Assembly: GCF_000499385.1 (NCBI RefSeq)
Contig: NW_013654701.1
Location: 1-15,523, forward strand
Reading direction: 5' to 3'
Length of the DNA: 15,523 bases
From: Eimeria necatrix
Lineage: Eukaryota; Apicomplexa; Conoidasida; Eucoccidiorida; Eimeriidae
Shown here: positions 10,343-15,523 of the stretch, one piece after another
Layout of the letters: each line of letters begins with the position of its first letter
Position numbering within the stretch: the first letter of the stretch is position 1
Position numbers and translations under genes: made by a program
The notes under the pieces: generated by a model
Told to the model about the DNA's origin: nothing
The model's input: only the letters and a program-made list of their open reading frames with translations
Database searches by the model: none

Positions 10343-11121
10343 AAAGTGCGCGTTTTGAAAATGTGCATATTTGGAACATTTAAGCCCAAATCATTTCTTG
10401 ACTCTTGAATAGGTCTTTAACTCTGGCATGGATTATGGGATTCAAAAAAACAGATATTGTATACTTTGCGGCAAAAGAGAATAAACAGTGGGCAGTTGCT
10501 CTTTTTTATTAACATTAATTCGTGATGCACTTCATTTCTTCACTGCCTAACCGGCGCGCCTCAATGTGCCTACATAGAAAGTATATGTCTCTATTATATG
10601 CTTTTGTTTCGCAGCAACGAATCCGCGGGACTCATCTTTCGCAGTGAAAATAAGCTGGCAATTCTTGATTGCAATGGCATTTTTTTGTATTGCCTTATTT
10701 AACAAGCACCATGCGTTTGTTTGGGCAAATGCAGTGATGCGCATATGCAGAGTGCCATAGAGTGATGGAGAGCATGCCTCTAATTGGGAACCCAACACAA
10801 GAACAAATGATATGGTAGGTTTATGGGCGTAGTTTGGAACATATACATCAACCCGTTACATCTTTGATTCGACTCACATCCTGCAGCTTTAAACGTCGCT
10901 CGTGTCCGACTCGATGACGTCCACTTCTTTCGGTGTTTGCATATTGCTGACCTGGCAGCTTGATTGAATAGTCAGAGCCCAGTTATTAGCGTCTCTAGGC
11001 TATTTCTTGCCTGCCTCGTTTTCGCAGGAGTTTAAAAAAGCCGTCAAAAGTACTATTGCAATTTTCATAGTGTCAACTGCCCTTTCTAGTATTTTCTGCT
11101 TGGACAGCAGCATCCTCTTCA
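10343..11121. other. No recognisable gene
   Basis: The sequence is A+T-richer here, with AATAAA at 10480-10485 and an AscI-type GGCGCGCC near 10553. One copy of AGAAAGTA is at 10576-10583. The single minus-strand open frame (10547-10798, 83 codons) has no recognisable domain. Nothing else is visible. Confidence 0.5.
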
Positions 11122-11158
11122 GCAACGCTGCCAGTGGACGCTTCGCCGGCAGTGCTGC
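11122..11158. repeat. Weak hairpin
   Basis: The arms at 11122-11132 (GCAACGCTGCC) and 11148-11158 (GGCAGTGCTGC) pair over 11 positions with one mismatch and one G-U pair, around a 15-base loop. The stem is GC-rich and could form in RNA. A structure of this quality is not rare in a window of this size and no adjacent gene gives it meaning. Confidence 0.25.
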
Positions 11159-12519
11159 ATCCGTGGTAATTCCGCGATGAGCAAGCAGGCTGTGAGCATG
11201 ATGATGGCCGCGAGCAATTTAGCTACGCTAAGAATAAGAACTAACAGTAAATTGGCATATTTCAAGCATTGCTTGTTATTTATTTCCGTGCTGGCGCGAT
11301 GATGCGTGACTTTAACTGCGTTCGTGACGTTGAATCCGGCATTCCAATGCGATTTATTTGGCCATGCTGAGGACAAAAAGCATGCGCTTTTTTATCAGTG
11401 CATATGCGTTGGCCTCCGTCGCACCATATTTTGTGGGTGCTTCCACTGGAAGCACTTCACGCTTCGACGACACCTTTCTATAACTTTTATAAATTTCACG
11501 AAATTTGAAAACAAAAGAGGGGGTTTATTCATCTTTTTTGCCTCTCTTGGGCTTGTGTTGTGTATTTGAAGACTCTAGACTACTGAGTGTCGCTCTGCAA
11601 CAAGCAGATGACGTTATTTCACGTAATCGTATCCAGGTTTCTTGCATGAAGCTGGTCGAATGCAGAGATCTGCTGAGAGAAAAAAGCGTCGCAGTAAATT
11701 CTCTCATTTTTTTCGAATTCTGTACAGCGAGAGACAGTGAGCGCAGCTCTGTTTGCAAAATCGCATTTTATTACTGGCGCGTCGCCACATCTTGACAATG
11801 CCCATTCATTGCACAACTCTGGTTCCTTCGTCTCATTGCCTTCCCTGCAAATCGATCTCACTTTCCCCCTTTTGTCTTCGACAGCGGCAATTCTCGGGGA
11901 TTAAGCAGCCCTCTCGGCCCAGGAGCATATTGCATTACAGCACGATAAGATAGTGCACTTTATTCTACTTGACTTTGAGAATAAGTTGCCGCCAGTACAC
12001 AGCGTTCCGATTATCATACAAGTGAAAGACTACGGCTAGCATCAATATGCATTTTGCGCGCGAAAACGAATTTTGTGTATTTCTGGTCGATTGTCACTGA
12101 ACGGGAATCTTTACCTGCTACACGATGCGCGCAATGGGACCGCTGAGTGAGTAAAGGGCTTGAACTGTTTCCGTGCCAGCTGATTGGAGACAATTTTCTT
12201 CCATATGGCATTTTACTACCAATACGGGAAGGTGTGTGTTGTTGTGGAAGCAGTATGCAAGGCACTTTTGTAGAATCAGGCAACTCGACATCCGTGATTA
12301 CTTCAGTGCAATTTGCTATTAATAGAACCAAAATCTGCTCTTGCAGCCACGTGTTGCATCTGCATGCAAGGCATGTGGTTATCTATGCAGTTCCTGTTAT
12401 GCGGATAAGCTTCAATTTGAATAAACGATGTATTCTTTCCAGCAAACCTTGCAAGCACGTTGGACAGATGCTTGTCTACTGAAAATGCTGGTAGCTTTAC
12501 GTTGCAGTCAGTGTACTTA
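11159..12519. other. No recognisable gene
   Basis: Open frames of up to 111 codons occur on both strands (for example plus 12147-12482, minus 12014-12331), and they overlap one another, as chance frames do. None has a recognisable product. A 19-base palindrome with a single central base (GTGCTTCCA C TGGAAGCAC) lies at 11437-11455. TGCATGCA lies at 12361-12368 and AATAAA at 12420-12425. Confidence 0.45.
11437..11455. repeat. 9-bp-arm palindrome
   Basis: GTGCTTCCA at 11437-11445 is the exact reverse complement of TGGAAGCAC at 11447-11455, with one base between them. A dimeric DNA-binding protein site has this form, and so does an accidental palindrome. Roughly a quarter of one such near-contiguous 9-bp pair is expected by chance in the window, so the support is modest. 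Confidence 0.35.
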
Positions 12520-12831
12520 CAGTTTGTGTCTCACGGGTGAAATATACAAAGCAGCCGTGTTGGTGGTCGTTGTAGTTGCCGTCGCTTTTAATGATAGGGC
12601 TGTAGCAATTCTGTGAGTTGTCAAATGATTCGTTTTGACTAGTACAAAAGGACAAACCGCTAGTTTCCATAACGTCCGCATCCTCATCAGACTGCAACTT
12701 CGACAGAACCATCGGAAAGTCGCACGAATCCACTCATTCAGTCCCACGGCCTTGCAAATTTTGCGAATATGGCTACGCTGCATTCTGGTATCTTCCAAGA
12801 TCGATCCTAGACACATTCGGGGTTTTTCAAA
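12520..12831 (-). other. Minus-strand open stretch ending in a splice donor; faint RWP-RK-like motif
   Basis: The frame is open from just after a stop at 12834-12832 to the end of the window's best minus-strand donor, GTAAGT at 12520-12515. The in-frame stop TAA (12519-12517) lies inside that donor, so the frame would stay open if the exon ended at 12521. The peptide contains IRKICKAVGLNEW (12768-12730). The spacing I-C-[KR]-x-x-G-[LI]-x-x-W matches the central helix region of RWP-RK transcription factors, and a basic pair precedes IC. However, the defining proline and R-K after the tryptophan are absent, so family membership is doubtful. A second minus frame is also open over most of this interval. 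No strong acceptor is seen. Confidence 0.15.
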
Positions 12832-12839
12832 TTATTTTG

Positions 12840-14539
12840 AGATGTGCAATGGGGTGAACAGGAAGTGCGTGTTTCTGTGAATCTCTATTTTGCAACCAAC
12901 ACGCCGTGTCATTCTGGCAATGCTCTATGGTGTGTTTTAGCAGCACAAAGGGTAGATCGTTTCATTTTACAGCACTGCAGACAAATTGTAAAACCTACAA
13001 TTTTGGCTAGGCTTTGTGCGACAAATTTGGAACCTTATCATGCCATCTACAGAAGAATTTAAATGATGCGTCAAGTGTAACGGAACCACAGCAGCAGCAG
13101 TCTGGAAATTTGCATGTATGAAATTTCCTACAGCCACTCTTTATTCACAATAGTAATGGCTCGTCCTTAGAATAAGTGCATTTTTGCTCGCCTCGACCTC
13201 CTCGAAAAATGTTCCATTCTGGATTATTTGCATAGTTCTTAAAAAGGCATATACAATTTCGGATGATGTGTTCTGCTGTGAACAAAGGCAGGTGGTGTCG
13301 CAGAAGAGTTAGCGTCTTCGCGAGCAAAGATGCTAAGTCCTCTCTCTAGCGAACGCTCAACTTCAGCATCAACTATATTCCAACGGGGTTTGCCTTCGGC
13401 CGGGAACTACATCGAAACATGAAGATGAAGGTTTTGCGCAGCACATTGTGCAGCGCCCACTTTGCCGGCATATTTGCAAACACTCTTGGCGCCTAGCAGG
13501 AATCAACATTCACTAACTCTGTGCTTCAGAAAAAAGCGCGTTCGCCAACCGGAATAGGTACTTGGCATTGTCCCCAGCTTCACAAGGGAAATATCTCGTT
13601 CAGATACTTGCAGAGGCGGGCTTCAAGAAATGACGATGGCTTCAGCTTACTGTACAAATTTGGCTTATCAGCACTTCTCGCTACAAATGGAGCTCTCGCG
13701 TCAGAACATTGTAAAATGCGGCATCAGGACTCTTGCCATATCCGGCACTGAGATGCGGGATAATGCCACAGTAAAAAGGAAAACTTCTTAGTCGCAGTCT
13801 TCCTTCTTGTGCCTTTGTAGCAACGTCTGCCTGCCCAGCAGTTCACAGGCTGCAATGCTTGCGTTACTTGCCAAACTAAGGGCTCTCATTTGTGTGTTTC
13901 GTCATAAAGCTTCCTATTAAGTGCATGGTACGCAGCAGCCCGCAGCTATATGGGGAGCTGACCAACTGCTGACCATTGTAAGTACTTGTCCCGCATTCTT
14001 TCCAGCTTTCGGCAAAGGCGCAACTGACACTAATGTCAGCGCAGTTGGCTCCCTCTGCGCTTAGCGAGTCACCGATACTCTTTCAACACAATGGTTTCGC
14101 TCTACCTAACAACTTGTGCTTCGATGCCCTGTTGGTGTGTTATATCAAATATTTATTGTGAAGATGGCCTGATAGCTATTGAGATGTTGCGCGGAAAGGT
14201 CAGGACAGTCTGTGAAATTCGAAGCAGCATAGCTAGTGCTGAAAACATTGACTGCTTATCTTCACGCATTGTTCCATTCACTATTTCAAAGAAAGTTAGC
14301 AAAGAATGAATGCTTTTGTTTATAGAGACCACTATAACATAGCATTTCATCTACAATCCTGGAATATTTCTTGAAGGTATCCACTCGCAGAACAACACTT
14401 ATGAATCCAGCCTTTGATAGTGCCGCGGTGGCTCTGGCCAGAAAGTAAGTAAAGCAATTCGTGACTCTTTCTGCTTTTGAATTCTGCAGATATTGGCTTT
14501 GCCCGACCATTTCTGCATCCCAAAGGGCCTAGGGTGCCT
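12840..14539. other. No recognisable gene
   Basis: Strand composition is near balanced and slightly A+C-rich (13501-13740: A69 C59 G51 T61). Short open frames (60 to 76 codons) on both strands show no domains. A GGAAATTT/AAATTTCC inverted repeat with a 9-base loop lies at 13104-13128, beside four CAG-type triplets. One AGAAAGTA copy that merges into GTAAGTAAAG lies at 14440-14450, and another donor-like GTAAGT is near 13978. Nothing more is supported. Confidence 0.45.
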
Positions 14540-14984
14540 TGTCTCATAGGCAGCTTTCTGCACTTCTGAAGTCTTCACTTAGTTTCAAGCTGCAAATACG
14601 GATTTCTCTTCTGCGTTCAAAGAGCATGCCTGACTTGGTCACTATGTGGCGAAAAGCTAGATATATCAATGCTGTAGGAATGTGTTGGAGAGAAGCTCCT
14701 TTGTTGAGTCATCCAACACCAAACTCTGGTTTGATAGGACATCTAGTACGCCTATCGTGTTTGCACGTGGATGGTGCTCTGATTGCACTGTCTCATTCAC
14801 ACGTGTAAAATCTCAATGCTTGCAGGGTAGCCTGAAGCAGTATTATTTCTCGCCACGGTGCCAGCACCCACGTCGCTTACTAAAATTTCTAGAAGCAATA
14901 AAACCTAACCGTAATGAACCGGGCTATTTTAAACGCTCGAGAGAGCACACTCCGCCTACAGCAATGCAGCTTTTTTCGTTCTAG
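14540..14984 (+). other. Overlapping open stretches, possible terminal exon
   Basis: Two plus-strand frames overlap here (14539-14808 and 14682-14984). In the second, an acceptor-like CTTGCAG ends at 14825. From there the frame runs 52 codons to a TAG at 14982-14984, giving a hydrophilic peptide rich in proline, arginine and asparagine that includes RRLLKFLEAIKPN. An AATAAA (14897-14902) falls inside the frame rather than after the stop, which argues against it being a polyadenylation signal for this exon. No family is recognised. Confidence 0.13.
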
Positions 14985-15156
14985 AGTTTCATCTAGACTT
15001 CATCCGGCAACATTACCTCATTTCATACTCATATCCAATAACGCTTTCACGGTAGCACGCAGTCGAGATGCTAAGTAGCCACGAACGAACAAATTGATCG
15101 AATTTTTCACAGCTGGCGGCAGACGGGATCCAATTGCATGCTCTGCTCTTTTCCAG
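14985..15156. other. Gap ending in a good splice-acceptor-like tract
   Basis: No gene is seen. The gap ends in a pyrimidine-rich tract, CTCTGCTCTTTTCCAG (15141-15156), which is among the most acceptor-like sequences in the window. It directly follows a TGCATGC word at 15135-15141. Confidence 0.3.
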
Positions 15157-15496
15157 CAATCCTAAAGTGTGTGACGTTGGATATGGCACACGTTATCGGG
15201 CGCCACTGAGTCTGGCACTACTTGTGCACGTTTCTTTGCCAAGAATGGCACATACGGGGAGCAGCGTTATTCGCTTAAGCTTTAATATGACCGCATGGGC
15301 TGGAGTTGCTTTTGATATCGTCTTGTACTTTGAAATGGCCAGCAGTAAGAACGATATTTTATGCATGAAAGCCTCTGTGAACCTTTGGAATTCGAAAGTG
15401 AACACGAGCAATCAGTGCAAATCTCTTTCTGGTTTCCTTGTAGAATCCGGGTGGTTGATGCAGCCAGCTGAGCGTATCTTCAAGGTGTCCGTGTAG
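15157..15496 (+). other. Open stretch after splice acceptor, possible last exon
   Basis: This is part of the longest plus-strand open frame (120 codons from an ATG at 15134). The acceptor-like tract ending at 15156 lies inside the frame, so the real exon would start at 15157 and run about 113 codons to the TAG at 15494-15496. Within the 120-residue frame there are two moderately hydrophobic segments, at residues 25-35 (LSLALLVHVSL) and 52-66 (MTAWAGVAFDIVLYF), then a mixed polar tail. A single stop-free run of this length is expected by chance about once or twice in a window of this size and composition. No domain is recognised and no polyadenylation signal is visible before the window ends. 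Confidence 0.18.
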
Positions 15497-15523
15497 CGCG
15501 AACGCCTGTGGAAAGAATTATAT

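Noticed and set aside
10863..10875. tRNA B-box-like ATTCGACTC and similar TTCRA words (722, 10153, 12159)
   Set aside because: The T-stem bases on either side do not pair, and there is no A box or acceptor stem at the right distance. No tRNA is supported.
12147..12482. 111-codon plus-strand open frame
   Set aside because: It is within chance length, overlaps a 105-codon minus-strand frame over most of its span, and has no recognisable domain.
1369..14902. AATAAA polyadenylation-type words at 1369, 5576, 7440, 10480, 12420 and 14897
   Set aside because: Six in 15.5 kb is close to chance, and none follows a supported coding end.
1..15523. CRISPR array, transposase or reverse transcriptase, long terminal repeats, rRNA, dinoflagellate spliced leader
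   Set aside because: I looked for regular spaced repeats, catalytic motifs in translated frames, long direct or inverted terminal repeats and the spliced-leader core (TTTTGGCTCAAG), and found none.

Overview
I find no gene, RNA gene or mobile element in this window that can be called with confidence. It looks like nuclear DNA from a eukaryote and is probably intronic or intergenic. The longest open frame on the plus strand is 120 codons. The longest on the minus strand is 168 codons and is explained by skewed base composition. Open frames lie on both strands and often two or three overlap, as expected from chance at about 45 % GC. There are no ribosome-binding sites, operons or compact gene spacing, so bacterial, phage, plasmid and organelle DNA are all unlikely. 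CG dinucleotides are only mildly depleted, and GCA/TGC-type words seem common by eye. That would fit a protist such as a coccidian apicomplexan, or an arthropod, but no diagnostic gene settles it.

Layout. Bases 1 to about 2250 are G+T-rich on the plus strand and gene-free. About 2250-7690 is featureless apart from one possible short exon (3818-4027) and a strong 14-bp perfect inverted repeat (6432-6445 with 6460-6473). A GC-rich island at 7790-7960 is the best compositional candidate for an exon. About 8010-9080 holds two copies of a repeated word and a second hairpin. From 9087 to 10342 there is an open frame, another GC-rich patch and three abutting open frames. About 10350-12510 holds a weak hairpin and an odd palindrome. 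A minus-strand open stretch at 12520-12831 ends in a consensus splice donor and carries a short motif resembling part of an RWP-RK helix. The end of the window (14540-15496) has two plus-strand open stretches that each follow a plausible splice acceptor.

If there is a gene here it is probably intron-rich and made of short exons, which cannot be assembled without transcript or homology data. All exon suggestions are low-confidence leads. The non-random signals I trust most are the inverted repeat at 6432-6473, a strand-specific word (AGAAAGTA, six plus-strand copies, none seen on the minus strand), and the change in strand composition along the window.
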